Shown here piece after piece: positions 54,531 to 64,000 of a stretch of DNA of 64,000 nt. Source of the DNA: Rutidosis leptorrhynchoides (lineage: Eukaryota > Streptophyta > Magnoliopsida > Asterales > Asteraceae). Where the stretch lies: the NCBI RefSeq assembly GCF_046630445.1, contig NC_092334.1, positions 109,441,001 to 109,505,000 on the forward strand. Reading direction: 5' to 3'. Below the pieces are notes generated by a model, which searched no databases, was not told the DNA's origin, and worked only from the letters and a program-made list of their open reading frames with translations. Numbering within the stretch: the stretch's first letter is position 1; each line of letters starts with the position of its first letter. The position numbers and the translations under genes are program-made.

Positions 54531-55067
54531 TCTTTTAAGGTCTGTTTGTAAGTTTTTCATTAAAAGAAATGAATTGAAAGGTAAGTAAGTAAAAGGGAAG
54601 GGGTGAAAGGAAAATAAGGTTGAATTCATCCATCCACTCCCTTTTTTTTCTTTCACCATCTTTTCCTTTCTCTCCAAAATAGGACTATGTAACAGATGGT
54701 TACTCTAATCCTATAAATTAATAGGCCACTAAACTTGTTAACGACAACTTAGTTACAACGATATTGTATTATCTATTTGTACATTTATTTTTACATCGAA
54801 CATAAACTAACTTATAAATTAACTTACTGATAATGTCCTCCATTATTTAAAGATAGGGATTATAATCTTTTAATCCCTAAAATAAATCAAACTTCTTAAA
54901 ATGACGTCTAACGGAAGCACAGGGTTTTGTTTGATGTTCGTGTTTGTATTTCTCTAATATTATTTGGGTCTACTAGATCACTAGAGTTCAAACAGGTCTG
55001 TAAGGATCGTAACTTACTTTGATCATTTTATCTATTTTAGTTTAAATAAATTCTGTTTTCACCTATG
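54531..55067. other. Intergenic upstream of copy C
   Basis: No ORF of note. 54545-54670 has a purine-rich and then pyrimidine-rich arrangement (GGTAAGTAAGTAAAAGGG, then CCCTTTTTTTTCTTTCACC) that can fold back. The promoter of copy C should lie here or in 54900-55067, but no clear TATA box stands out. Confidence 0.4.
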
Positions 55068-55214
55068 TTTCCGTTAGCAGTTCGAGTGTAAAATCACGGC
55101 GTAAACAGTCATTCATTCCCTTTGTTTTCTTCTAATTATACGGCGACGGCGGCTGATCCGACGTAGAGGACCAAGGACGTCGACTAAGTGAACGTAACTT
55201 TTGTGTGATTTCAG
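55068..55214 (+). other. 5' UTR exon of membrane-protein gene copy C
   Basis: Conserved with 19310-19444 of copy A, including GTTCGAGTGTAAAATCAC/GCTCGAGTGTAAAATCAC and CGGCGACGGCGGCTGAT. It ends TGATTTCAG followed by GTATCTCTC, a donor-like site, and the intron would run to the AG at 55494 just before the start codon. Confidence 0.6.
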
Positions 55215-55495
55215 GTATCTCTCAATTTTTCAGATTTATGATAAATTCGTACTGTTATCGATGCATAGGAGTACACAATTTCTGTATATTGAACTAATAT
55301 CACTCTGTCTGTGCGTGTGGTCGTTCATTAGGTTAAGAAATACAGTACATTGAAAGGTATAGCTCCTTCTAATGAGTGATATGTTGTTTGATGTTTAATA
55401 TTGTTGTTTTCTTTGTTGTATTAAATAAAGTGGAAATGATACTAAATAAGAAAGTGATTCGGGCTTTATAAGCTTGTGAATATATGATTTTCAGA

Positions 55496-56995
55496 ATGGT
55501 GCGTGCAAGTACTCAAGCTTGTTGCCTTCTGCTTTGCATGATAGCAGCTACACAAGTCTTATGCAGGTACATTTTGAGTCATTTATAGCAAAACAATTAC
55601 AATTGTAGTTTCTATGTACATATATGGTTGCTGATTTTTTTTTAATTTTATATGCTGCAAATTTTAAAGGGCCGACCAGTCTGTCTTAGTAGTTGGTCAA
55701 GAATTACTAAAGGAAACTCTACAATTACAAACCGGATCCCGTATCTACCAACTTCAAGGACTTAGACCACGCACGTGGTATGAAGTCAAGATATCATATC
55801 CTGCTTCTGTAGGTACAATACACCATCTTCTTTAGAGGTGGCAAAGTGGGTCGGTCAGTGCGTTGGGTAAAAGGTCAAAACATGTCCGGGTCATAACTCA
55901 GAACAGTTTTTTTTATCTTTCCTCTTGCTTCTTATATAAATATAAATATTTAACTGAAGTAATGTATTTTATATGGTTAAAACACCTTTATAGTTAAGAT
56001 ATTAGTAATAATGTTGAATTAAGTTATCTAACAGGTTGTAAGCATACACTTTTAGCGCGTTGAACCCATCTGAACCGTTAAATATGTAATATAACCCAAA
56101 ATACTTTTTCAACTAAACGGGTCAAGATTGCCACCTCTAAGCATCTTATTTGGTTACGTTTTTGTGGCTGAACACAATATACTCTTATGTTTTACCAGAT
56201 ACCCGCTAGGTTTTCCTTACAACTGATAAAAGGAGATTCAGATTTACTGCTAAAGCAAAATAGGAAATTACTGAACACTGAAAAGTTGATTTTCAAAAAT
56301 GATGATGATGCAGACTTACAAAACGATCAGGTTTGAGGTTTGCTCATGTTTGCATTTTTCGATTGTGTAGCTTATCTTGATTTTTAAGAAGCTTGTAATT
56401 GATTTTTTTTATCTTCTTTATAGAGTCAAACGTATGTGATGTTGACTGTGGAGCCAGAGGGAGTGGTAGCAATACCTTTTGGAAAGGAGAGGGAAATGGT
56501 CATTTATAACATTGGTAACTTTCACATCTTATAATTACAGCAATGATAATGTTGCTACTTGTATTCGTCCCTGTTCAACTGGGGTCTAAAGGCTCAGAAT
56601 TCGGACATTATACATATAATATAATGAATAAATTGTTTGTACTTGCTAATTGTTAATAAATACTAATAATATACTTTATTGGATGAAGTGTTTTGGGTTA
56701 ACCTGACAGTGTCAATTACCCTTTTTCACATGATATTCAACCCACCCATTTTCCACTTTTAATTAGATCGAACCGAAGGGTTGACTTACATATTTTCCAC
56801 TTATAATTGCAACAATTATACTTCATAATTTTTGCAGTTTGCGATGAGCTAATGTTAGGTATCCCACACAAAGCTTGGTGGGTTGTGATTCTGGCAGTTG
56901 TTTGTTTGGGTATGGCATTTGTGATCCCTTCTTTTCTACCACCATTTCTTATATGTTCAGATCGAACCGAAGGGTTGACTTCCAAGAATTCTTGA
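55496..56995 (+). CDS. Small plant type-I membrane protein, copy C (5 exons, 196 aa)
   Basis: Exons 55496-55566, 55670-55808, 56199-56330, 56424-56514 and 56838-56995 join in frame, all with GT-AG introns at the same positions and phases as copy B. Signal peptide 1-23 (one residue longer than B), G-S-R-I-Y-Q-L-Q-G-L and W-Y-E-V-K-I-S-Y-P-A-S motifs, an acidic N-D-D-D-A-D-L-Q segment at the end of exon 3 (one extra Asp compared with B), and a single membrane span in exon 5 (A-W-W-V-V-I-L-A-V-V-C-L-G). The C-terminus ends in R-T-E-G-L-T-S-K-N-S. It keeps its 5' UTR exon and the intact TPR-gene neighbour (tail-to-tail, about 900 bp away), so this is probably the ancestral, expressed copy. Family not recognised; role in the secretory pathway or at a membrane is inference. 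Confidence 0.88.
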
Positions 56996-57894
56996 CTGGA
57001 TGATCCTGATAAGCTGACGTTGAACCGTCTGATATGATTAGGTACTTAAGGATTATTGTAACATTTTTCCATTAGGCTATCTTGGCTATGTTTTACAATT
57101 CTTGTCTGCACAAGTTTTTATGAACAAGATCTTTTTGCTAAATTGTATTGTTAATCATTATGGGTTTATTCAATTCTTCTACAATATTACATGTTAAGTG
57201 AACTTTATTTGTGATAACATCTATGAAACTAGAATATAATTTAGGTCATTGTTGAAAATTTTGTATGATTTAGGTTTGTTTCAGTAACATGAGTAAGGAC
57301 CTGATCACTGAAACAAAATATCGTTAAAGAAACGACAACACATTTCTTGTTTTAAGCTAGCTGACTGTTTTCCAATAGAGAAAGAAGCCAAAGATATCAT
57401 CTCATTTTTTAAAAGACAAGTTGTCTCAACATGTTTGTTCAAACATAAATGTTACAACATATTGTAATACGGAGTATCATTTATACAAAAATTATTTATC
57501 GTAACTCACACAAGTTATCACAATAATCCCTTAATTTACCAACACTATACATTGTGCCAACATTATAGTCCTAAACAAAAATGATCAAACTGCATCTTCT
57601 ACTGGAATGCATCTTACTGAAGTTTGCTTTAACAAACATTAAAACCTGCATAATTTTGCAAACAAACTCCAATAAATCATTTCCTCAAACAAAAGTCAGG
57701 CTCATATAAGATCTATGCTTACAAGTTTGCAAACAAACAAGTAAATACAAATTGACCATAAATTATCTGAAAGATCAAAACCGATCGAAAATTCAAAAGA
57801 TTAAAATCTACCATCAATTCAATGATAATGAACAAAGCAAACTTACAATTCTTATTAGTCTTCAGTGGCCCAGCAGTTCATTATAAATTGGGAA

Positions 57895-59440
57895 TCAACA
57901 GTTTATAGTAGCTAGTTTCTCCTGAAGCATTGCAACCCGAGCCTACAAAGAAACATTGAGACTATATGTTCATATACTTCGAATCACTCAATCCTATGTA
58001 TTTTGAGGAATCAATCACCATGAAAAAGCGTAAGGGAAGGGCCTGATAATGCCCATAGGCCCGATTTGACCTTCCCAAAATAACCCGAGTAGACCTACTA
58101 ACCAAACCTGCCTGGCCCCCACCCAATTCTCAACCTTTACATGAAACCGACAAAGAATATAGTTACCTTGAATGATTTGGAACGACGTATAGAAGGATCC
58201 AACTCTAGAGCCACTGAATATGAATCCCCAGCTGCCTCAAACTGTTCCATTGCCATTAAAGCATCACCCTTACATATGTAAGCCTGCAAAATCAAATCAA
58301 AATTTTGAATCATTAAGAAGTTAAAAGTAACAACACGTCAATCATTCGCATTACCTTCTTCTAAAGATATCTAAACATAAAACCAGTACATTTCACTTTC
58401 TCATTAGATCTGCATGCATCACTTAAGGGACTTAAAACTATAAAAGGTATTTATGTCACCTCAGGATACTTGGGAGCAAGATTACAAGCTTCTGCTGCAT
58501 CCTCTAGAGCAGCATTCGTATTGTTCATTGCCAACCGTGCAACAGACCTGGATCAGACCTCCTGTTAGACCACACAAAAGAATGCTAACATAATCACTCG
58601 GTCAAATTCAGTAAAGTTAAACATAATGCAGACCATCAAGTACAAAACAATTTAAAAAATCAGATTTTCATAAACAGAACTAAAATATTACGTAGTATAA
58701 TCCAATTACATAACTCAGATGATTATAAAGAACACATATCGCGAACCTGTCTTTATATATGAAGTGAACTCCACCAGTTGGATTAAGATCCAATGCCTGC
58801 AGTAATAACAAAGCTTTTTAATCATAATATCATAAGCCATTAAAACGAACTTACCGGTTTCATTTCAACAAGCACATAACAGTAACAATAACTTTAAGCC
58901 GAAGTACGAATACAAATATACAATGTTACTATCTCTAATCTCTAATCTCTAATATAATAATACAGCAAGAGTACATAACTTAATCTCTTAAAAATTAACC
59001 TGAGATAGCAAACTCTCTGCCTTCGCAAACGCACCGTTCTCCATCTCAACCTCCGCCTTCTTCCTAACCGAAAGCGCTTCTAGAGTCTTCTTCGAACTCT
59101 CAGAATCAAAATCACACACAATCGCCATAATCTCAGCAGCACGAGCAGCAGTAGCGCAGTGATTCACAAACGTCGCGGAAGGTAGAACGACTAAATTAGG
59201 TCCGGCACCGCAGCGACCTAAACAACCGCAAGAATTGACGGAGATATTGGACGGAGCGATGCCTGAAAGGACTTGTAAAACGTCCGATGAGCCTTGACGA
59301 CGGCAAGTTCGATTAGTGCATACTCTGATTTCATTAGTGTTTGTTAATGATGGTGAATTTGATTTGGCGGAGATGTGATTGATTCGCGGTGGATTTGGGT
59401 GGGGGTTTAGGGTTTGGATAACGCCCGCGCCACCGTTCAT
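57895..59440 (-). CDS. TPR protein with N-terminal [2Fe-2S] ferredoxin-like domain (5 exons, 247 aa)
   Basis: Exons on the minus strand: 59440-59000, 58796-58747, 58547-58460, 58283-58167 and 57942-57895. All borders are GT-AG and phases agree (441+50+88+117+48 nt). Residues 38-90 form a thioredoxin-like [2Fe-2S] domain with cysteines C41, C46, C73 and C77 in V-C-T-N-R-T-C and C-G-C-L-G-R-C-G-A-G-P. That order is as in NuoE-type and clostridial-type ferredoxins. Residues about 130-240 form TPR-like helices with A-L-D-L-N-P-T, A-C-N-L-A-P-K-Y-P and A-L-E-L-D-P-S, typical TPR ends. The first 35 residues are rich in Asn, Ser and Pro and could be a plastid transit peptide. The combination suggests an electron-transfer or assembly factor; the precise role is unknown. 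Its 3' end is duplicated at 1571-14060 and 53815-53893. Confidence 0.88.
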
Positions 59441-59759
59441 ATTTTTTTGATTTTATTCCCGCGAGCGGTTAAAAACTGAAAACAGGTCTTTTTATGATAT
59501 ACTGTGGCTAAACCGTTGACATTTTAGTTTATTCTTTACAATTGAAACTTTTTTTGGGCCCTTTTATTTATTTTTTTTGGCCCTTTTATTGTTTATGTTT
59601 TTGTTTTGTGTGTAGAATATGTCTTGACCGTAAGTGTATAGTATAAAAAAGTTTAGTTCTTCAGTTTTGTTTGACAGCTTCCGGTTTTTGTTTAGTATTT
59701 GTGAAGAAGTATTGATGTAATGATTATATGACTTCAGTTCTGCAGTCCACCGTTAAGAC
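59441..59759. other. Upstream region of the TPR/ferredoxin gene
   Basis: Promoter side of the minus-strand gene. GC-rich near the ATG (CCCGCGAGCGG at 59458-59468), then T-rich. No ORF. Confidence 0.5.
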
Positions 59760-60001
59760 TATAGTGACGAATCTAGGATGAAAATTTAATGGGGTTCATG
59801 AATTTTTTTTTCCAAAGATAATTATATTTTATGGGCACTTTAGTTAGTTGTTTACCTAAAAAAACTATAAATTTTAAAAATATATGAGGTCATATCCTTA
59901 CATTTAGTGGTGTCCTACACAATTTAAAGAATCCATTCTATAATATTTTTTACGTTAGTGGGGTCATAGAACCCCACTCTTTATGCACTAGACTCGCCCC
60001 T
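59760..60001. mobile_element. hAT-like MITE, about 240 bp
   Basis: The left end TAGTGACGAATCTAG mirrors the right end (complement of CAGGGGCGAGTCTAG). The flanks GTTAAGAC and GTTGAGAG look like a diverged 8-bp TSD. The interior has ATGGGGTTCATGAA and GGGGTCATAGAACCCCAC, wording seen in plant non-autonomous hAT elements. Confidence 0.5.
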
Positions 60002-60054
60002 GGTTGAGAGTGGTGCAAAGAAAATGACACAAAGTTACTGTATAAGATATGTAA

Positions 60055-60445
60055 GACCATTCCTAACCGTGGCGATGATATCACGGGCAGTTAGTCCAAA
60101 AAGTGTAATCTGACGGTGATTTGACAATGTCAGTTTCTGACATTTTTTAAACGTTGTGACAATTTTTTGTGTTAAATATTTGGTATGGTGATGTGGTAAA
60201 ATCTGATTGGAAATGAGATGGGAAAAAAATAAATTAATAATAATAGATATATATTTATTAAAAAGAAAAAATCATTGATTGGCCAAAACAAAAACTGACG
60301 AAATTTTTTTTTTTTTTTTGCATTACCAGTCCCACTGATACACCCCTAACTGACGGAAACCGACGCCCCGTTAGAAATTGTCAGTTTCCGTCAGATTTGC
60401 CAAGTAGAGTGACGGAGCCAAACTGACGGGCTGTTAGAAATGGTC
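60055..60445. mobile_element. PIF/Harbinger-type (Tourist-like) MITE, 391 bp
   Basis: TIRs GACCATTCCTAACCG (left) and the complement of GACCATTTCTAACAG (right), with a 3-bp TSD TAA (60052-60054 and 60446-60448). The interior is AT-rich with many TGACGG/CCGTCA motifs and no ORF. A related diverged copy lies at 14102-14440. Confidence 0.85.
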
Positions 60446-60448
60446 TAA

Positions 60449-61176
60449 TAACATGTAGTTTTAGAAACATCCATGTAATATTAGTCATGAAAACAATGGA
60501 ATTTGACTGTATAAAATCATGTCTGTTTGTTTTATGAAAGAACTTTTCTCATCTGTTTGTTTTATTAATGAGCTCTTCTGTAACATTACCAACCTTTTAA
60601 AAAAATGTTGTGTATATTTTTAAATATATATGTTGATAGTCTGAAATGCAAAACTTTTCAAGGAACGTACATATGGTCTCGGGTAGGAAGGAGAGTAGTC
60701 TCTGCCCTCGCGTTAAAGAAAGACTTCTCTACTCTCAAGTGGAGAATCGATTTCCTCTTCATTATAAGGTAGAGGAATGATTGTCTAAATTTCATTTTAA
60801 TGTAATATTGAAACAACAAAGTTACACACGTACATGTGTAGTATAGTACGTAATAATCCATATTAAGCTCCACAAGGCGTGATTCGAAACCTTTGCAATG
60901 TTGAAATAACAGAGTAACACACGTACATGTATTAGAAAGTAAGATAATATAAAAAGTTACCGATTAGAGTGACATCTAATCTAATAGTATTGCCAAATAA
61001 CAGATTCAACGGACCCGCTTAAATACACTAGTACTGAAAATAAATATGGGAGGCCTGAAGGCCTTGTGCAATCGCACTAGTTTGCACACCCTCAAATAGG
61101 ACCCAGATCCACATCATCAAATTTATAGTGCTATTATTTTTGTGCATAAAATACTCAGAATTTCGTAGCGCTTCAT
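60449..61176. other. 3' flank of the PFK gene, no gene seen
   Basis: Only short ORFs. Two similar blocks (about 60810-60835 and 60900-60932) share AGAGTAACACACGTACATGT/AAGTTACACACGTACATGT wording. 60660-60775 contains GGTCTCGGGTAGGAAGGAG and a TTCTCCACTTGAGAG-type inverted segment that may come from a small repeat. PFK polyadenylation should lie in 61000-61176. Confidence 0.45.
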
Positions 61177-63953
61177 TTAGTGATCACTCGTCTTGCTACA
61201 TTTGTCTCCATCCAATAATTGTGTTGGCGGTTCTTCTTGTTTCGGGACTTCCATCACGTCTTTTGGTCCCAAAAAGCTCGGTTGATTAGTTGATGATAGA
61301 AGCCTTGCCCACATCCTATCAGTTATCACAACATTATTCTGCTTCTCGGTAATACGCTGCATCACAAATACAAGTATCATGAGATTCTAAGGTCAACTTA
61401 AAATTACAGAAGTTATAAAACGGAACGGGTGTGAAGGTCATCTTACATTGAATGGAATATAAGTCTGTCTACCATTAACGAGCCCACTGGTGAAGCCGGT
61501 GTAACCTGCCATAACTCCATGAACGCAACTTTGAGCAAGAAGAGTACAGTACACATTGTCAGATGCATTACTTGGAACTGCACGGATCATGTATGTAGGA
61601 TCTGCCATACAAAATTCACAATCAGCTTAACTACTTTGTGTGTGTGCATGTAGAATCGATATTTTGAGTATCGAAATTGATAAATCTACGAAAGTTATGC
61701 ATTAGGTACTTGTACTGTACAAGTACTTGATGTATAGTTGTGGTAGATTTATCAATTTTGATGGTGAAAATATCGTCTGTGTAAGTTAGAAGTCAATCTG
61801 TTTCAAAAGATGGTCCAGTTTACAAATTATTATCCCATAAGAATAAGAAAGATCATATTTGCAACTTGAAACCAATAAAAAATTAATACTTCCTAAATTA
61901 CCCTTCCTGCCAAAAAATTATCTTTTATTTTACAAAATAAACTGGACCGTCTCTGAGACGGGAATTCACATAAAACGAGAATATATGTTAACCTAGATAA
62001 ACATATGATGAATACCTATGTATTTAAGAGTAATGGGCATGGATGGTTGTTTAGCAAAGTGAGCCTACAAAAAGAAGATAAAGCTCAACACGTAACAAAT
62101 TATTGCATCTGCAAAGAAAAACTAAAAAAATTTGAAAAAAAATTCATGGTGTGGAAATACCTTAATTTTATCGGAAATCCACAATCCAACATCTTGAAGT
62201 AGTTTATTTCCGGAAGCATCTTGTGCGGTTGAAGTTTTCAAGTTTTCTGCGGCAAGTAGTTCTTGGCCGGCACCTTCTGCCACGACAATAACCATATGTC
62301 CATTGTCCTTGAGACGTTTCTCTACGTATTCCAAAAGTCCTCCTTCTCCCTCAAGATAAAAAGGTGATTCCGGGATCAAACATAAATCTACATCCCGACT
62401 TGCCAAAGTTGCATACATCGCAATGAACCCTGACCACAACATTACATAGAAATGAAAACTAGTTGCTTGACTAAACCATTATACTCAATTTTTGGATATG
62501 CATTTCAAAAGCAGATTAAAGAATCATATGCAAATAACAAGTTGCTTAACGCTAATGATAAGTAGGCACTTCATAACTTCTAGATCTACATTAAGTATAT
62601 TCTATATGCTACTCCATATAAGATTATCCAAACCTCTGAGCATTTTGACCTGAAATAACGTAAGGCTTATGATCATAATCATCAATATGACCACGTAATT
62701 TGATAAACTGTGACTTACATCCAAATCCTCGATAATCAACTAATTTCGACCCACTTACATGGTCGATTTCAGATGTTCAAATGTGGAAACCGAGAGATAA
62801 AAACATAGAAACAGGTTAAAATCAACCAAAGTGTATTTTTTGTACATAGAACCTAGTAAACCCCTTTATTTGGATAACAAGATGATCAGTGAAACAATAT
62901 AATTGATTTTAGTTATACTCGACACACATTTATTTTTGGAAAAGAACTGTTTCCGGTCAGCATAAATTTTGGTAAATAGTGCTTCGGGTCAACACGAGTA
63001 CCAGACCCAACACACATAGCTCGTATAAAAAATTGTCTCAATTCAAGCTATTACCTGACCAGCACCATATCCCATCTCTACTCCAAAAGTCTTAATTATA
63101 TACTCGTATTTCTTTTAACATCGTTTCCTCCTTGAATCAATTATTTTAAGAATTCTAAGTAAACTCTAATATCATCATTGTAATTTGTAAAACTATATTG
63201 CCATTGTTGTCACTTGTCACTATCGATCCTATGCAAAGTACCCTATTAATACAGGAGGTGAGGCGTACCGCAGTAGCGACCCATCAATTTGACAACACCT
63301 ATGCCATTTTCGGCACTTTCTGCCTCCACATGTGCAGCATTAATGGCACGTTGAGCCTCTTCGACAGCAGTATCAAAACCAAATGACTTATCAATCACCT
63401 GGAATAAACATGCAATAAAACTGTATGAATCAATCAAATATACTGTTCTGAATGTGAGAGTTCAGGAATTGATTCAATTTAGCATTTCATAAAAGATTGT
63501 AAATGCTATTGTCTGACCAAAATAACCAATGTGAATAGGACACTGATGTGCTATATTTGAATATGTTTGATTCATGAGCACACTAATAAACATAAACATA
63601 ACATATTAAAAAAAAAAAACAAATGTGAGTATTATTTATAGAAATGCAAGTACCGGAATGTCATTGTCAATTGTCTTTGGGATCCCAGCCACTACAGCTT
63701 TTAGTCCACGCCTTCTTACTTCCTGCACAAACAGTTTAAAATTGTAACTAGTGTACCTTATAGAAGTATCATCAAACTGTATTTTACATACTACAAGTCT
63801 ACAATCGATTATAGCCATATAGTCTCCAAAGTCCAAACTTCTATGAAATTCCCGAGTTCGGTCACATTAGCTTATAAAGAGACAGAAAATGATATAAACC
63901 TGATAAATAACTGCTGCTCCCTTTTGAGTTCCGTCACCTCCAATTATATAAAC
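61177..63953 (-). CDS. PFK: ATP-dependent 6-phosphofructokinase, C-terminal part (7 exons in window)
   Basis: Phosphorylates fructose 6-phosphate to the 1,6-bisphosphate, the committed step of glycolysis. Exons on the minus strand: 63953-63900, 63722-63654, 63398-63269, 62429-62161, 62064-62016, 61601-61447 and 61356-61177. All have GT-AG borders and matching phases; earlier exons lie beyond 64000. Visible motifs are G-G-D-G-T (nucleotide site; the Gly marks an ATP rather than PPi enzyme), P-K-T-I-D-N-D (catalytic Asp loop), [18 protein letters not shown] (sugar-phosphate binding), P-E-S-P-F-Y-L-E-G and [12 protein letters not shown] near the C-terminus. These are plant PFK group features. 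The tail after S-F-L-G-P-K is acidic and variable. Plastid or cytosolic location cannot be judged without the N-terminus. All catalytic residues in view are intact. Confidence 0.95.
61657..61775. mobile_element. Small foldback MITE in a PFK intron
   Basis: CGATATTTTGAGTATCGAAA on the left mirrors the complement of TTTTGATGGTGAAAATATCG on the right, and AGATTTATCAA pairs with TTGATAAATCT. The centre is itself palindromic (TACTTGTACTGTACAAGTA). About 119 bp, no ORF. Confidence 0.65.
61811..61958. mobile_element. Second small inverted-repeat element in the same PFK intron
   Basis: GATGGTCCAGTTTAC near the left end mirrors AAATAAACTGGACCGTC near the right end. AT-rich interior without ORF. It lies between the first foldback and the 49-nt exon (62016-62064). 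Confidence 0.5.
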
Positions 63954-64000
63954 CTGAAACATGGAATAACAAAATATGGTTCAGTACCATAATCCTTGTC

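Noticed and set aside
62005-62202. 65-codon plus-strand ORF within the PFK gene
   Set aside because: It overlaps the real 49-nt exon and part of the 269-nt exon on the opposite strand.

Overview
The window looks like repeat-rich nuclear DNA of a eudicot plant, probably Asteraceae. Split genes with GT-AG introns, several plant LTR-retrotransposon lineages and MITE families support a plant. The Asteraceae call rests on the look of the LTR families (for example LTRs starting TGTGATGACCC) and is inference.

Layout. (1) 1-254: 3' end of a Helitron. (2) 1571-14060: the 3' end of a TPR/ferredoxin-like gene, split by an 11.5-kb non-autonomous Ty3-gypsy element (1854-13407, minus sense, TSD CAATG, LTRs of about 3.5 kb). 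(3) 14856-20600: two broken copies of a small membrane-protein gene, with a 2.5-kb palindrome (15783-18257) between them. (4) 20742-28010: a second giant palindrome, split in one arm by a young but coding-dead Ty1-copia element (22301-27472). (5) 28020-31910: fragments of host genes, including a SEC14-like exon, plus a MULE foldback element with a 9-bp TSD (30184-30920). (6) 31919-47536: a small hAT-like element holding a 15-kb Athila-type Ty3-gypsy element (32070-47059) with a gag-pol ORF, an integrase ORF, an accessory zinc-knuckle-like ORF and an apparently spliced 3' ORF. (7) 48880-59440: two intact copies of the membrane-protein gene, followed by the complete TPR/ferredoxin-like gene. (8) 59760-60445: two MITEs. 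(9) 61177-64000: the 3' two-thirds of an ATP-dependent 6-phosphofructokinase gene, minus strand, cut by the window edge.

The host genes fit one story. A unit made of the membrane-protein gene (plus strand) followed tail-to-tail by the TPR/ferredoxin gene (minus strand) was duplicated several times. Only the rightmost unit (54990-59440) is complete. The others were eroded and invaded by retrotransposons, MULEs and foldback elements. PFK is the one clear primary-metabolism gene.

Exon boundaries were worked out by hand from reading frame, GT-AG sites and comparison between copies. Element boundaries rest on matching LTRs/TIRs and target-site duplications read directly from the sequence.
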